DNA of 50,013 nt from Planctomycetota bacterium (lineage in GTDB: Bacteria; Planctomycetota; Phycisphaerae; Phycisphaerales; SM1A02), in the NCBI GenBank assembly GCA_016872915.1, contig VGYQ01000009.1, positions 1 through 50,013 of the forward strand. The letters are read 5' to 3'. The notes beneath the pieces are model-generated. The model had not been told where the DNA came from and made no database searches. It saw only the letters and a list, made by a program, of their open reading frames with translations. The translations under genes and the position numbers were made by a program. Positions 24,010 to 32,064 of this stretch are shown here, piece by piece (within the stretch, counting starts at the first letter, position 1; each line of letters begins with the position of its first letter).

Positions 24010-24920
24010 GTGCGGCGATCACGACGGAATCATCGCGGGAAGTCCGAGTCACTGTTCGTGATCTTGTGAAGACATTCGGCTCGCAGACCGTGCTGCAGGG
24101 AGTGAACTTGGATGTGCGTGCGGGTGAGACGCTGGTGATCATGGGTGGATCCGGATGCGGCAAGAGCACCCTCCTTCGATTGCTGATCGGATCGCACAAG
24201 CCCACTAGCGGGTCTATCCACTTGCTCGGGCAAGACATTGCCAGCATCAGTGATGAAGCATTCGACGACATCAAGCGGCAGTTTGGCATCCTCTTTCAGT
24301 CCGCGGCGCTGTTTCAGTCGATGTCGATTGCCGACAATGTGGCGCTTCCGCTTCGCGAGCACACGGATCTCGATCCGGAAGTGATCGAGATGATTGTGAA
24401 GATCAAGCTCGAACTTGTTGGTCTTCGGCAACATGCGGACAAGCTCCCCTCACAGATCTCCGGAGGCATGGCGAAGCGCGCAGGGCTTGCGCGCGCCATG
24501 GCCATGGACCCGAAAATCCTTTTCTATGACGAGCCGAGCGCCGGACTCGACCCCGTCACGAGCGCGGAGATCGACCAGCTCATCAAGGAACTCACCCTCA
24601 ATTTCGCCGTCACCAGCGTGGTCGTCACGCATGAGATGGATTCAGCGTTCATGATCGCCGATCGCATGCTGATGCTCGATGGCGGGCGTGTCCTGAAGGT
24701 CGGTCAGCGCGAGGAGTTTGAGCGTATTCGTCAGATCAGTGATGCCGAAGCGACCACACTGAGCGATGATGACCAAATCATCCGACAGTTCCTCCGTGGT
24801 GCGGCCGACGGACCGATTACGCGTCGGCGAAGTGAAGATGATTATCGCGAGGATCTCCTCGGCGAGGATTTCCACGAAGAGAACGCGATTCGGGCAAAAG
24901 TTCCGACGAAGCGGATATGA
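24006..24920 (+). CDS. ABC transporter ATP-binding protein, MlaF-like
   Basis: 304 aa. Walker A GGSGCGKST, signature ISGGMAKRAGLARAMAMDP, Walker B ILFYDEPSAGLDPVTS and the switch histidine VTHEMDS are the wording of MlaF/Ttg2A, the ATPase for phospholipid transport between inner and outer membrane. The usual partners (MlaE permease, MlaD) are not next to it; two DUF4190-like proteins precede it and murD follows. The C-terminus has an acidic/basic extension of about 45 residues beyond the usual end. Either the partners are elsewhere or this ATPase works with the preceding membrane proteins. I therefore give no gene symbol. Confidence 0.85.
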   Translation: MSAAITTESSREVRVTVRDLVKTFGSQTVLQGVNLDVRAGETLVIMGGSGCGKSTLLRLLIGSHKPTSGSIHLLGQDIASISDEAFDDIKRQFGILFQSAALFQSMSIADNVALPLREHTDLDPEVIEMIVKIKLELVGLRQHADKLPSQISGGMAKRAGLARAMAMDPKILFYDEPSAGLDPVTSAEIDQLIKELTLNFAVTSVVVTHEMDSAFMIADRMLMLDGGRVLKVGQREEFERIRQISDAEATTLSDDDQIIRQFLRGAADGPITRRRSEDDYREDLLGEDFHEENAIRAKVPTKRI

Positions 24921-24930
24921 ACGGAAATCT

Positions 24931-26313
24931 ATGAGCGAGATGCGCGGCAGCGAGGAGCGCTCCTTCGACGGTCGATTCGTCACGGTGATGGGGCTGGGAC
25001 AGTTTGGCGGCGGCCTTGGCGTCGTTCGTTGGCTGCTGCAGTGTGGTGCGCGTGTGTGCATCACCGATGTGGCAAACGAGAAGACACTCGCCGAGCCGCT
25101 CGCAGCACTGACGGATGCGATCCAATCGGGGCAAGTCACGCTGAGGCTTGGCGGGCATACAGCGGAGGACTTCACGCGAAGCGATCTCGTCGTTGCCAAC
25201 GCAGCTGTGCCCAAGCCCTGGGAGCACCCCCTGCTTCTTGCCGCGCGGAAAGCTGGGGTTCCAGTCACGAGCGAAATCCGTCTTGCAGCGGAGCGACTCG
25301 ATCGGTCGAGGACAGTCGCTATCACGGGCAGCGCGGGGAAGAGCACGACGAGTTCCATGCTCGCGTGTGCGCTTCGTGCTTCTGGGCGGCGGGTGGTGCT
25401 TGGAGGAAACATCGGCGGGTCTTTGCTTGGGTTCACGGAGCCACGCGACTGGACCGTGCTGGAACTGTCGAGCGCACAACTCTGGTGGCTGTCGACGGAC
25501 TCTGGCTCGCCTGGTTGGTCGCCGCGCGTAGCTGTACTCACCAATCTGGCTCCAAACCATGTCGACTGGCATGGATCGATTGGTCATTATCTCGCTGCAA
25601 AGGCTGGCATTCGCACCTTTCAGTCGAAGGACGATGTGTTCATCAGCGGCTTTGAACTGGAGCATCCGGTACAAGCAAAGGAGATGGCGCAGGCATGTCC
25701 CATCGGTGCGTGGTGGCGCGGTGGAGCGACTCTCGGCGATGTCCCCGCCATGAGGCTTGCGACACCCGGCGAGCATCAGACGCGCAACGCACGACTCGCA
25801 TGGTCCGCTGCTGCAGCGTGCGCCGCAATCGATGGGCAAGCATGGGACGGGGCACGCGCAGCAAAGGGGCTCGAAGCATTCACGGGGCTTGAGCACCGAC
25901 TGCAGTTGGTGGGAACCTTTCACGGCATGCAGTGCTTCAACGACTCGAAGGCGACGACGCCCGAGGCGACCGCCATCGCGCTGCGTGCATTTCCAGATTG
26001 GTCGCGGATCCACCTCATCGTGGGCGGGTATGACAAGAAGGTGGATTTGTCATCGGTTCGCGATCTCGCACCGCGGCTTGCGGGGCTGTATGCCATCGGC
26101 GCGACGGCACCCCTGCTTGCGCCAGCACCACCTGCCATCCGCTGCGATACGCTGACCACTGCAGTCGATGAGGCATTTTCGCGCGGCAAATCGGGCGACA
26201 TCCTTTTGCTCTCGCCCGCCTGTGCGAGTTACGACCAGTTCACAAACTTCGAGGAGCGGGGACGGAAGTTTGTCGAACTCGTTCACAGTCCGAGACCGGC
26301 CGCACGCTGTTAG
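24931..26313 (+). CDS. murD: UDP-N-acetylmuramoyl-L-alanine:D-glutamate ligase MurD
   Basis: Adds D-glutamate to UDP-MurNAc-L-Ala in peptidoglycan synthesis. 460 aa with Mur-ligase blocks in order: MGLGQFGGGLGVVRWL, the P-loop ITGSAGKSTT, GGNIGGSLLG, LELSSAQLWWL, TNLAPNHVDWHGS followed by YLAAKAGI with the carbamylated lysine, LEHRLQLVGTFHGMQCFNDS, KATTPEATAIAL, IVGGYDKKVDLS and LLSPACASYDQFTNFEERG. The wording around the P-loop and FNDSKATTPEA is that of MurD rather than MurC/E/F. The ATG at 24931 is preceded by a weak CGGAA. The stop TAG is the first half of a TAGACT element in front of the next gene. Confidence 0.93.
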   Translation: MSEMRGSEERSFDGRFVTVMGLGQFGGGLGVVRWLLQCGARVCITDVANEKTLAEPLAALTDAIQSGQVTLRLGGHTAEDFTRSDLVVANAAVPKPWEHPLLLAARKAGVPVTSEIRLAAERLDRSRTVAITGSAGKSTTSSMLACALRASGRRVVLGGNIGGSLLGFTEPRDWTVLELSSAQLWWLSTDSGSPGWSPRVAVLTNLAPNHVDWHGSIGHYLAAKAGIRTFQSKDDVFISGFELEHPVQAKEMAQACPIGAWWRGGATLGDVPAMRLATPGEHQTRNARLAWSAAAACAAIDGQAWDGARAAKGLEAFTGLEHRLQLVGTFHGMQCFNDSKATTPEATAIALRAFPDWSRIHLIVGGYDKKVDLSSVRDLAPRLAGLYAIGATAPLLAPAPPAIRCDTLTTAVDEAFSRGKSGDILLLSPACASYDQFTNFEERGRKFVELVHSPRPAARC

Positions 26314-26316
26314 ACT
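26311..26316 (+). promoter_or_regulatory. Possible -10 element of the lipoprotein gene, overlapping the murD stop
   Basis: TAGACT, whose TAG is the murD stop codon. It lies 32 nt before the ATG at 26349, which would give a leader of about 26 nt. No -35 seen. Confidence 0.3.
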
Positions 26317-26348
26317 CGCACCACGCAGAGCTCTCCGCACTCACTCCC

Positions 26349-26846
26349 ATGATCCGAAAGACTCCAATTCTCGCAGCGGCACTCGCCGTCTCCTGCCTCT
26401 CTGGCTGCTATTCGACGGATGGTGCGTTCATGCCGTCCACGGGTCGCGGATTCACTTACATCTCGACGCCGACGCAGCCTGTCACGGTGACGCTTGTTGA
26501 CACGCGTACAAACGAGTCCTTTTACAAGATGGATATACCCGCAGGACAGCAGCTGACTTTCCGCTTCTCCGATGGCACGAGCACCAGCGATAGCGCGAAG
26601 GCACAGCCCGTGACAATGTCATGGGGCATGTGGACTGCGGGCGATCAAGTCGGATCACTCAGCAATCAGATGACCGCGCCGCCAGCCTCCTGCAGGCGCA
26701 TCGATATCACCTATCGAACGCCGCCCGAAGATCCGCCGCCAGATCCGACCCTGTTGCTGCCGCCCGACCTTGACGGCACCACGACCGCATCGGGCACGAG
26801 CGGCGCAACAGGTGGCACCGCCACCCTGACGCGCCCGAAGGACTGA
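26349..26846 (+). CDS. Putative lipoprotein of unknown function
   Basis: A 165-aa protein with a lipoprotein signal: basic start (MIRKT), hydrophobic stretch (ILAAALAVS) and lipobox LSGC with the cysteine at about 20. The mature part of about 100 residues contains Thr-rich beta-type sequence (QPVTVTLVDTRTNESFYKMD). It ends in a Pro-rich segment (PPEDPPPDPTLLLPPD) and a Gly/Thr-rich tail. No family recognised. It lies between murD and ispF, 7 nt upstream of the latter. Confidence 0.7.
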   Translation: MIRKTPILAAALAVSCLSGCYSTDGAFMPSTGRGFTYISTPTQPVTVTLVDTRTNESFYKMDIPAGQQLTFRFSDGTSTSDSAKAQPVTMSWGMWTAGDQVGSLSNQMTAPPASCRRIDITYRTPPEDPPPDPTLLLPPDLDGTTTASGTSGATGGTATLTRPKD

Positions 26847-26853
26847 CTGTCGG

Positions 26854-27357
26854 ATGCGGATCGGCCACGGGTACGACCTGCACCGCCTCGACGAGTTCTC
26901 GCCTCAGGGCTCGGGCAGACCCTTTGTACTCGGTGGCATTCACATCGAAGCGCCGCGCGGTCCTGTCGCCCACTCGGATGGTGATGCGCTCTTGCATGCG
27001 GTCACCGACGCGCTGCTCGGTGCGCTCGGACTGCCGGACATCGGCCAACTCTTCCCCGATCATGATCCGCGCCATGATGGCGCTGACTCCGCGGTGTTTC
27101 TGGTCGAAGCTGTGCAGCGAATGCACGCGGCCGGCTTGGAAGTTGGCAACATCGACTGCACCGTGATCTGTGAACGTCCTAAGATCGGTCCGCATAAGGA
27201 TTCGATCTCGGCAAACATCGCTCGGCTGCTCTGCTGCTCTCGCGCTCAGGTCAATGTGAAGGGCAAGACGCATGAACGGGTCGATGCCGTTGGCGAGGGT
27301 CGCGCCATTGAAGTGCATGTCGTGGCGCTCCTTGTTGCACGGTCTGCCGTGTCGTGA
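26854..27357 (+). CDS. ispF: 2-C-methyl-D-erythritol 2,4-cyclodiphosphate synthase
   Basis: Forms the cyclic diphosphate in the MEP isoprenoid pathway. 167 aa. The family start (MRIGHGYDLHRL) holds the zinc ligands Asp and His (GYDLH); HSDGDALLHAVTDALLGALG supplies the second His and the family block; DADSAVFL-type wording (GADSAVFLVEA) and ERPKIGPH follow. The C-terminal block reads KTHERVDAVGEGRAIEVH, somewhat different from the usual KATTxExLGFxGxxEGI, a mild divergence outside the metal site. AAGGA lies upstream of the ATG. The stop overlaps an in-frame GTG of the next gene, but that gene probably starts later. Confidence 0.92.
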   Translation: MRIGHGYDLHRLDEFSPQGSGRPFVLGGIHIEAPRGPVAHSDGDALLHAVTDALLGALGLPDIGQLFPDHDPRHDGADSAVFLVEAVQRMHAAGLEVGNIDCTVICERPKIGPHKDSISANIARLLCCSRAQVNVKGKTHERVDAVGEGRAIEVHVVALLVARSAVS

Positions 27358-27361
27358 GCCG

Positions 27362-27367
27362 TATACT
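27362..27367 (+). promoter_or_regulatory. -10 element for the 27375 gene
   Basis: Near-consensus TATACT, 7 nt before the ATG at 27375, with CGGGTTC between. This is the strongest of the leaderless-type elements. TTGCAC lies 21 nt upstream, too far for a normal spacer. Confidence 0.6.
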
Positions 27368-27374
27368 CGGGTTC

Positions 27375-28508
27375 ATGCGAGCCATCGTGACAGGTCAAAT
27401 TGGCGTCGATAAGCGTCCGTATCTCCAACAGGTCATGGACCTTGCCGGCGAGCGCGGCGAACGCATCGAACTCTTCAACATTGGCGATCTGATGTATTCG
27501 GAAGCATCCGACATCACGCCAGGGCGGATCCTTGACCTTCCCATCTCGCGACTCGCCAGCCTTCGACGGGCGGCGTTCAAGGATGTCATCGCCACGACGC
27601 AACCGAAGTCCGAACACCCGAACATCATCGTGAATACCCATGCCACCTTCCGTTGGCGGCATGGACTTTTCAGTGCGTTCGACTTCGATCAGCTCCAGAA
27701 GCTGGAGCCCAACTGCTTCATCTGCATCGTGGACAACGTGGAAACGGTGCACCATCGGCTCCACCGAGAGCATGTCATCGACGCCACGCTCAAGGACTGC
27801 ATGGTGTGGCGAGAGGAAGAGATCCTGGCGACCGAACTGATGGCGCAAGCGATGGGATGCGGAAACAATTTTTACATTCTCAGCCGCGGCCGGCAACAGG
27901 ACACGATCGAGACATGTCTGCGGCTCGTCACCCGCCCGGACATGCGCAAGGTCTATCCATCCTTCCCCATGAGCCACGTGGTGGACATGCCGGATGTCCT
28001 TGAAGAGATCGCACACTTCCGTGCGGAACTTGCCAAGCACTTCATCACGTTCGATCCTGCCGATGTAGATGAAAAGATGCTGCTCGATCGAGCCATTGAA
28101 GCTGCTCGAAAAGGCGAGGACTTTGTCGAAGTACAGCCGCATGCATTTGGCGGACGCGAAGGGAATCCAATGATGCGGCTTCCCGTGCGTGAAGTCCTCG
28201 ATATCGCGGGTGATATCGATGGACAGATTTACATGCGCGACTTCAAACTGATCGATCAGAGTGACATGATCGTGTCGCTTGTGCCTGAACTGCCGGGAGG
28301 CGTTCCCGCGCTCTCCAGCGGTGTCGAGCGCGAACTCCATCACGCCTTTGAGCACACCAAAGAGGTGTACGTTGTTTGGAAGCCGAAGAAGAACCCAAGC
28401 CCGTTCATCAGTGAGACGGCGACCAAGGTTTTTCGAAGCGTGCAGGAAGCGCTGAACTTTTTCGAGCAGAGGGGCATGCTTGCTCCCGCGTCGCTGTTCG
28501 GTCACTGA
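27375..28508 (+). CDS. Adenylate-kinase-like P-loop protein fused to a nucleoside deoxyribosyltransferase-like domain
   Basis: Not a family I can name. The 377-aa protein begins MRAIVTGQIGVDKR, which aligns with a nucleotide-kinase P-loop (GxxGxGKS/T): the lysine is kept, but Gly and Ser/Thr are replaced by Asp and Arg. NIIVNTHATFRWRHG and PNCFICIVDNVETVHHRL match, in order, the DTHA and NMP-bind/switch parts of archaeal-type adenylate kinases. The last 100 residues (SDMIVSLVPELPGG, then SSGVERELHHAFEHTKEVYV) resemble the nucleoside 2-deoxyribosyltransferase fold, including a candidate catalytic Glu. The ATG at 27375 is preferred over the GTG at 27354 because a TATACT sits 8-13 nt before it. 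Confidence 0.65.
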   Translation: MRAIVTGQIGVDKRPYLQQVMDLAGERGERIELFNIGDLMYSEASDITPGRILDLPISRLASLRRAAFKDVIATTQPKSEHPNIIVNTHATFRWRHGLFSAFDFDQLQKLEPNCFICIVDNVETVHHRLHREHVIDATLKDCMVWREEEILATELMAQAMGCGNNFYILSRGRQQDTIETCLRLVTRPDMRKVYPSFPMSHVVDMPDVLEEIAHFRAELAKHFITFDPADVDEKMLLDRAIEAARKGEDFVEVQPHAFGGREGNPMMRLPVREVLDIAGDIDGQIYMRDFKLIDQSDMIVSLVPELPGGVPALSSGVERELHHAFEHTKEVYVVWKPKKNPSPFISETATKVFRSVQEALNFFEQRGMLAPASLFGH

Positions 28509-28522
28509 GCCCTGCGTGACCC

Positions 28523-29332
28523 GTGCCGAGACTGCGCCTCCAGGTCGCGTACGACGGCACCGACTTCCACGGCTGGCAGCGGCAGGTTCCGCCGAACCTT
28601 CCTGAACTCCGCACCGCACAAGGGGTTCTCACGGAGGCGGTCCACGATCTGGTGGGTGTTCCAGTGCCCGTGCTCGGCGCAAGCCGAACAGATGCAGGCG
28701 TGCACGCACGGGGTCAGGTGGCTTCGTTCAGCATCGATCACCTGCGCATTCCAGTCGACCGTGTGGCGATGGCGCTGAATACACGGCTGCCGCGTGACCT
28801 CGAAGTGGTCGCTGTTGATGAAGTCGATGAATCCTTCGATCCAGTGCGAAGTTGTGTGAGCAAGTCGTACAGCTATCGACTGCGAGTGGCCGACGGCACT
28901 CGCCCTCGCGGACTCGAGGGTCGCGCCACACCATTCGAGCGGCGTTTTACCACCGTTTGTCGACACGCGATCGATCTGGCGCGTGTGCGTGCCGCTGCCG
29001 GACGCGTGATCGGAACGCATGACTTTCGCGCGTTTGCGCATGAACCCGATCAGCGCGAGACAACCGTGCGCACAGTGCTTGGCTGTGCGGTCACGGCCCC
29101 CGAATCAGGCATCCTCCGATTCGATGTTTCAGGCAGCGGATTCCTGCACCACATGGTCCGCATCCTCGTGGGAACACTCGTGGAAGTCGGGCGAGGCCGA
29201 ATGGATCCATCCGATATCGATCGCATCATCGCGCAGCGCGATCGGTCCGAGGCAGGACCGACGATGCCGCCCGAGGGTCTCTGCCTTGAGTGGATTCACT
29301 ACGGGCGGCAGTGTCACTTCCCGAGGCCGTGA
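28523..29332 (+). CDS. truA: tRNA pseudouridine(38-40) synthase TruA
   Basis: Modifies U38-40 in the anticodon arm. 269 aa, typical length. Start of the family pattern at LRLQVAYDGTDFHGWQ, catalytic block GASRTDAGVHARGQVASF with the aspartate near residue 60, SKSYSYRLR, the RAFAHEPDQRETTVRTV block (in place of the common FxxxG...RxI) and SGSGFLHHMVRILVGTLVEVG near the end. GTG start 14 nt after the preceding gene. The stop codon and the next ATG share a base (TGATG), so TruA is coupled to the glycosyltransferase. Confidence 0.93.
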   Translation: MPRLRLQVAYDGTDFHGWQRQVPPNLPELRTAQGVLTEAVHDLVGVPVPVLGASRTDAGVHARGQVASFSIDHLRIPVDRVAMALNTRLPRDLEVVAVDEVDESFDPVRSCVSKSYSYRLRVADGTRPRGLEGRATPFERRFTTVCRHAIDLARVRAAAGRVIGTHDFRAFAHEPDQRETTVRTVLGCAVTAPESGILRFDVSGSGFLHHMVRILVGTLVEVGRGRMDPSDIDRIIAQRDRSEAGPTMPPEGLCLEWIHYGRQCHFPRP

Positions 29333-30525
29333 TGAGGATCCTGCATCTCTCCACAAGACTCATCGTGGGCGGATCACAGGAGAACACTGTGCTGTCCTGC
29401 GTCGGCAGCGCAGACCACGGACATCAGGTGGCGCTTGCGTACGGTCCCATCTACGGTCCCGAGGGATCACTCTTGCCGCGCGCACACGCAGATGGTCGGC
29501 TCGCATGCTTTGAAGTGCCGAACTTGGTTCGGCATGTCTCTCCCCTGCGCGATCTCCGCTGCTTCCGTCAACTCACGCAGTTGATCCGCGACTGGAAGCC
29601 CGATGTCGTTCACACGCACTCGTCGAAGGCCGGCATCCTTGGTCGGGCCGCTGCGTGGAGACTCAGGGTGCCTGCCGTGGTTCACACGGTGCACGGCCTG
29701 CCCTTTCATCGCTTCCAACCGAGCGTCGTTCGCCGTGCATACGTGCTTGCGGAACGCTTCGCGGCGCGGCGATGCCATGCGATCGTGAGTGTCGCCGATT
29801 CCATGACGCGGCAAGCGCTCGCCGAGGGGATTGGAACACCCGCGCAGTATTCCACGATTCGGAGTGGAATTGAGACGGCACCTTTCCTCCACGCCCATCA
29901 ACTTCGCGCAGGCGCGCGCGATCGGCTGGGCATTGCCGAGCGCACCACGGTGCTCGCCACCCTTGGACGGCTTGCGGAACTCAAGGGGCATGATGATCTC
30001 ATCACTGCCGTATCACCACTGCTTCGCGCGCGCCCACGGGAACAACTGATGCTTCTGTGGATCGGCGACGGCTGGTGGAGGAAACGGCTCGAGCAGCGGC
30101 TCGAGCGCGAAGGAATCCGCGACCGTGTCATGCTCACTGGACTGGTCCCGCCCGATCAGGTTCCGGCGCTGCTTGCGGCGAGTGATGTGGTCGTTCATCC
30201 GTCATGGCGCGAGGGCTTGCCGCGTGCGGTCGTGCAGGCGCTGCTGTGTGCGCGCCCTGTGATCGCGGCGGACATCGACGGCGCTTCGGAAGTCTGCAAA
30301 GCGGGCGAGACTGGATGGCTCGTGCCAGTCGGTGATCCGCTGCGACTGCGCGCTGCGATCGAGCAGGTGATCGCAGATCCAACGCACGCTGCACAGCTTG
30401 CGGCACGTGGGCAGGCGCAGGTCGCCGGCGATTACGACGGCGCAGTCATGGTGAACCGCCTGCTCTCCCTCTACCGAGAGATTCTGGAACGCTCGCCCAT
30501 GCACGGCTTGCCGGTGGTGCGCTGA
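29332..30525 (+). CDS. Glycosyltransferase family 4 protein
   Basis: A retaining GT-B glycosyltransferase of 397 aa. The N-terminal domain starts MRILHLSTRLIVGGSQENTV, with the DVVHTHSSKAGILGRAAAW block typical of family 4. The C-terminal donor domain has TVLATLGRLAELKGHDDLI, WIGDGWWRKRLEQRL, VMLTGLVPPDQVPALLAASD and the EGLPRAVVQALLCARPVIA segment, which is the E-x7-E equivalent with the first Glu kept. The acceptor cannot be told; likely envelope polysaccharide. Its N-terminus does not match BshA, so I do not link it to the BshB1-like gene downstream. Confidence 0.85.
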   Translation: MRILHLSTRLIVGGSQENTVLSCVGSADHGHQVALAYGPIYGPEGSLLPRAHADGRLACFEVPNLVRHVSPLRDLRCFRQLTQLIRDWKPDVVHTHSSKAGILGRAAAWRLRVPAVVHTVHGLPFHRFQPSVVRRAYVLAERFAARRCHAIVSVADSMTRQALAEGIGTPAQYSTIRSGIETAPFLHAHQLRAGARDRLGIAERTTVLATLGRLAELKGHDDLITAVSPLLRARPREQLMLLWIGDGWWRKRLEQRLEREGIRDRVMLTGLVPPDQVPALLAASDVVVHPSWREGLPRAVVQALLCARPVIAADIDGASEVCKAGETGWLVPVGDPLRLRAAIEQVIADPTHAAQLAARGQAQVAGDYDGAVMVNRLLSLYREILERSPMHGLPVVR

Positions 30526-30526
30526 G

Positions 30527-30556
30527 TTCGACCCCGTGCTGCGCTGGACCTAGAGT
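30527..30556 (+). promoter_or_regulatory. Promoter of the BshB1-like gene
   Basis: TTCGAC (30527-30532), 18-nt spacer, TAGAGT (30551-30556), then 7 nt to the ATG at 30564. Both boxes are imperfect but well spaced; the transcript would begin at or next to the start codon. Confidence 0.5.
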
Positions 30557-30563
30557 GTCGACC

Positions 30564-31241
30564 ATGAACATCGCCGTCTTCGGTCCACATCCAGACGATC
30601 AGGAACTCGGCATGGGCGGAACGATTGCCCGCCTTGCTGCAGAGGGACATGCGGTGACACTTGTCGATCTCAGCGATGGAGAGCCGACACCGATGGGTAG
30701 TCCAACGATCCGTGCCAAGGAAGCGGCGGAGGCGGCATCCATTTTGGGTGTGCCGCGTCTTGCCCTTGGGCTACGCAACCGCGCGATCGTGAACGATCTC
30801 GCCTCGCGAGCTGTCGTTGCTGGCGCCATCCGTTCGCTGCGGGCCGACATCGTATTCGCACCACATCCGACCGATGCGCACCCAGACCACATCGCAGGCA
30901 CCAGTCTCATCGAGGCAGCCTGCTTTGCCGCGAAGTTCACGAAGAGTGATCTCCCTGGCGAACCTCACACCGTGCGGCACGTCTTCCACTACTTCGCCAC
31001 GCACCTTCGCACGGTACCGCAGCCGACATTTATTGTGGATACGACAGGCTTCGCAGAACGCAAGCAGCGAGCCATTCTGGCCTACGCAAGCCAATTCGTG
31101 CACAATGAGGCGAACCGAAAAGTTCCAGAGTGGGTGCATGCCGCCGGGACATACTTCGGAAGCCGAATCGGTTGCGAGAGCGGCGAACCATTCGGGAGCC
31201 GTCAGTGCATTGAGCTCGACATTGGTGCACTGCGCCTGTGA
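30564..31241 (+). CDS. bshB1: PIG-L family deacetylase, BshB1-type
   Basis: A 225-aa zinc-dependent N-deacetylase of the LmbE/PIG-L family. The zinc motif HPDDQELGMGGT is at about 10-21 (AVFGPHPDDQELG) and the second ligand is in DAHPDH. The C-terminal wording (YFGSRIGCESGEPF) is close to that of bacillithiol-synthesis deacetylases, which remove the acetyl group from GlcNAc-malate. Bacillithiol use here is inference, since BshA and BshC are not visible. Other PIG-L activities are possible. The gene has its own promoter and is not coupled to the glycosyltransferase. Confidence 0.78.
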   Translation: MNIAVFGPHPDDQELGMGGTIARLAAEGHAVTLVDLSDGEPTPMGSPTIRAKEAAEAASILGVPRLALGLRNRAIVNDLASRAVVAGAIRSLRADIVFAPHPTDAHPDHIAGTSLIEAACFAAKFTKSDLPGEPHTVRHVFHYFATHLRTVPQPTFIVDTTGFAERKQRAILAYASQFVHNEANRKVPEWVHAAGTYFGSRIGCESGEPFGSRQCIELDIGALRL

Positions 31242-31266
31242 TGAAACAGTCGCGTGGGCGACTCGA

Positions 31267-31710
31267 TTACCGCCCCGTCGAACCGAACCCTCCGCCGCCC
31301 CGCGCAGTCTCGCTCAGTTCGTGTGTCTCATTCCAGGACACGCGCGACACAGGCGCAACGACCAACTGCGCAATGCGCATGGCCGGCGTCACCGTGAACG
31401 CTGCTGGTCCAAGATTGATGAGTGCCACCTTCATCTCCCCGCGGTAGTCGGCATCGACCGTGCCCGGACTGTTTGGAACGGTGACTCCGTGCCGCGTGGC
31501 CAGCCCACTGCGAGGACGAACTTGCCCCTCGTAGCCGGGCGGGATTTCCACGGCAAATCCCAAGGGAATGAGCGCAATCGCCCCCCGCTCAATCACCACG
31601 TCCGCTGCGATCGCCGCGTGGAGATCCATGCCCGCAGCGAGCGCGGACTGATACGCAGGAAGCACCGCATGCGGGGAGAGCCGCTGAAAACCGACATGCA
31701 CATCCGCCAT
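31267..31710 (-). CDS. dut: dUTP diphosphatase (trimeric dUTPase)
   Basis: Hydrolyses dUTP to dUMP and PPi. 147 aa with the five dUTPase motifs: AGMDLHAA (motif 1), [12 protein letters not shown] (2), [20 protein letters not shown] (3), MRIAQLVV (4) and the flexible C-terminal [11 protein letters not shown] (5). The ATG at 31710 is preferred to one eight codons upstream because TACACT lies 6 nt before it. Convergent with the BshB1-like gene (25 nt apart) and divergent from the zinc-ribbon gene. Confidence 0.94.
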   Translation of the reverse strand: MADVHVGFQRLSPHAVLPAYQSALAAGMDLHAAIAADVVIERGAIALIPLGFAVEIPPGYEGQVRPRSGLATRHGVTVPNSPGTVDADYRGEMKVALINLGPAAFTVTPAMRIAQLVVAPVSRVSWNETHELSETARGGGGFGSTGR

Positions 31711-31716
31711 GGTGCG

Positions 31717-31722
31717 AGTGTA
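31717..31722 (-). promoter_or_regulatory. -10-like element for dut
   Basis: TACACT on the minus strand, 6 nt (CGCACC) before the ATG at 31710. Confidence 0.45.
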
Positions 31723-31741
31723 GAGACTTTGCATCCACTGT

Positions 31742-31747
31742 TATCGT
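31742..31747 (+). promoter_or_regulatory. -10-like element for the zinc-ribbon gene
   Basis: TATCGT, 8 nt before the ATG at 31756, with GCGCGGCA between and no ribosome site. Shares the 45-nt dut intergenic gap. Confidence 0.45.
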
Positions 31748-31755
31748 GCGCGGCA

Positions 31756-32064
31756 ATGTCGATCTGCCCAGTCGTTGGCCTGCTCCTGCTGGCTGTCATC
31801 GGATGGCTGTTGGTATCGGGGCTTCGGCTAAAACAACTGCAGCGCGGTCCGTGGATTGTGTGTGCCAAGTGTGGTCATGCCTTGACGCAGGGACAGTCGC
31901 GCTGCCCCGAGTGCGGTCACGTTTGGGACGCGGCGGCGATTGAACGCCTCCATGCAGCGCGAAGCCGCGGCGCCAATGTGCGCCTCTGGGTGAGCGGGAT
32001 TTTGATCGGACTTGTGCTTTGTGCCGTGGGCCTCGCGCTGTGGCACGCGATTGCCGAACCCTAA
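31756..32064 (+). CDS. Small two-helix membrane protein with zinc ribbon
   Basis: A 102-aa protein: membrane helix (VVGLLLLAVIGWLLVSGL), a zinc ribbon with CAKCGHALTQGQSRCPECGH (two CxxC pairs), and a second helix (WVSGILIGLVLCAVGLAL). The ribbon is presumably in the cytoplasm between the two helices. No function can be assigned; such proteins may sense or scaffold. Its last 4 bases overlap the convergent bcp gene. Confidence 0.7.
   Translation: MSICPVVGLLLLAVIGWLLVSGLRLKQLQRGPWIVCAKCGHALTQGQSRCPECGHVWDAAAIERLHAARSRGANVRLWVSGILIGLVLCAVGLALWHAIAEP

Noticed and set aside
29332-30525. BshA, as partner of the BshB1-like deacetylase
   Set aside because: The N-terminal wording does not match BshA and the downstream gene has its own promoter; left as a general family 4 glycosyltransferase.
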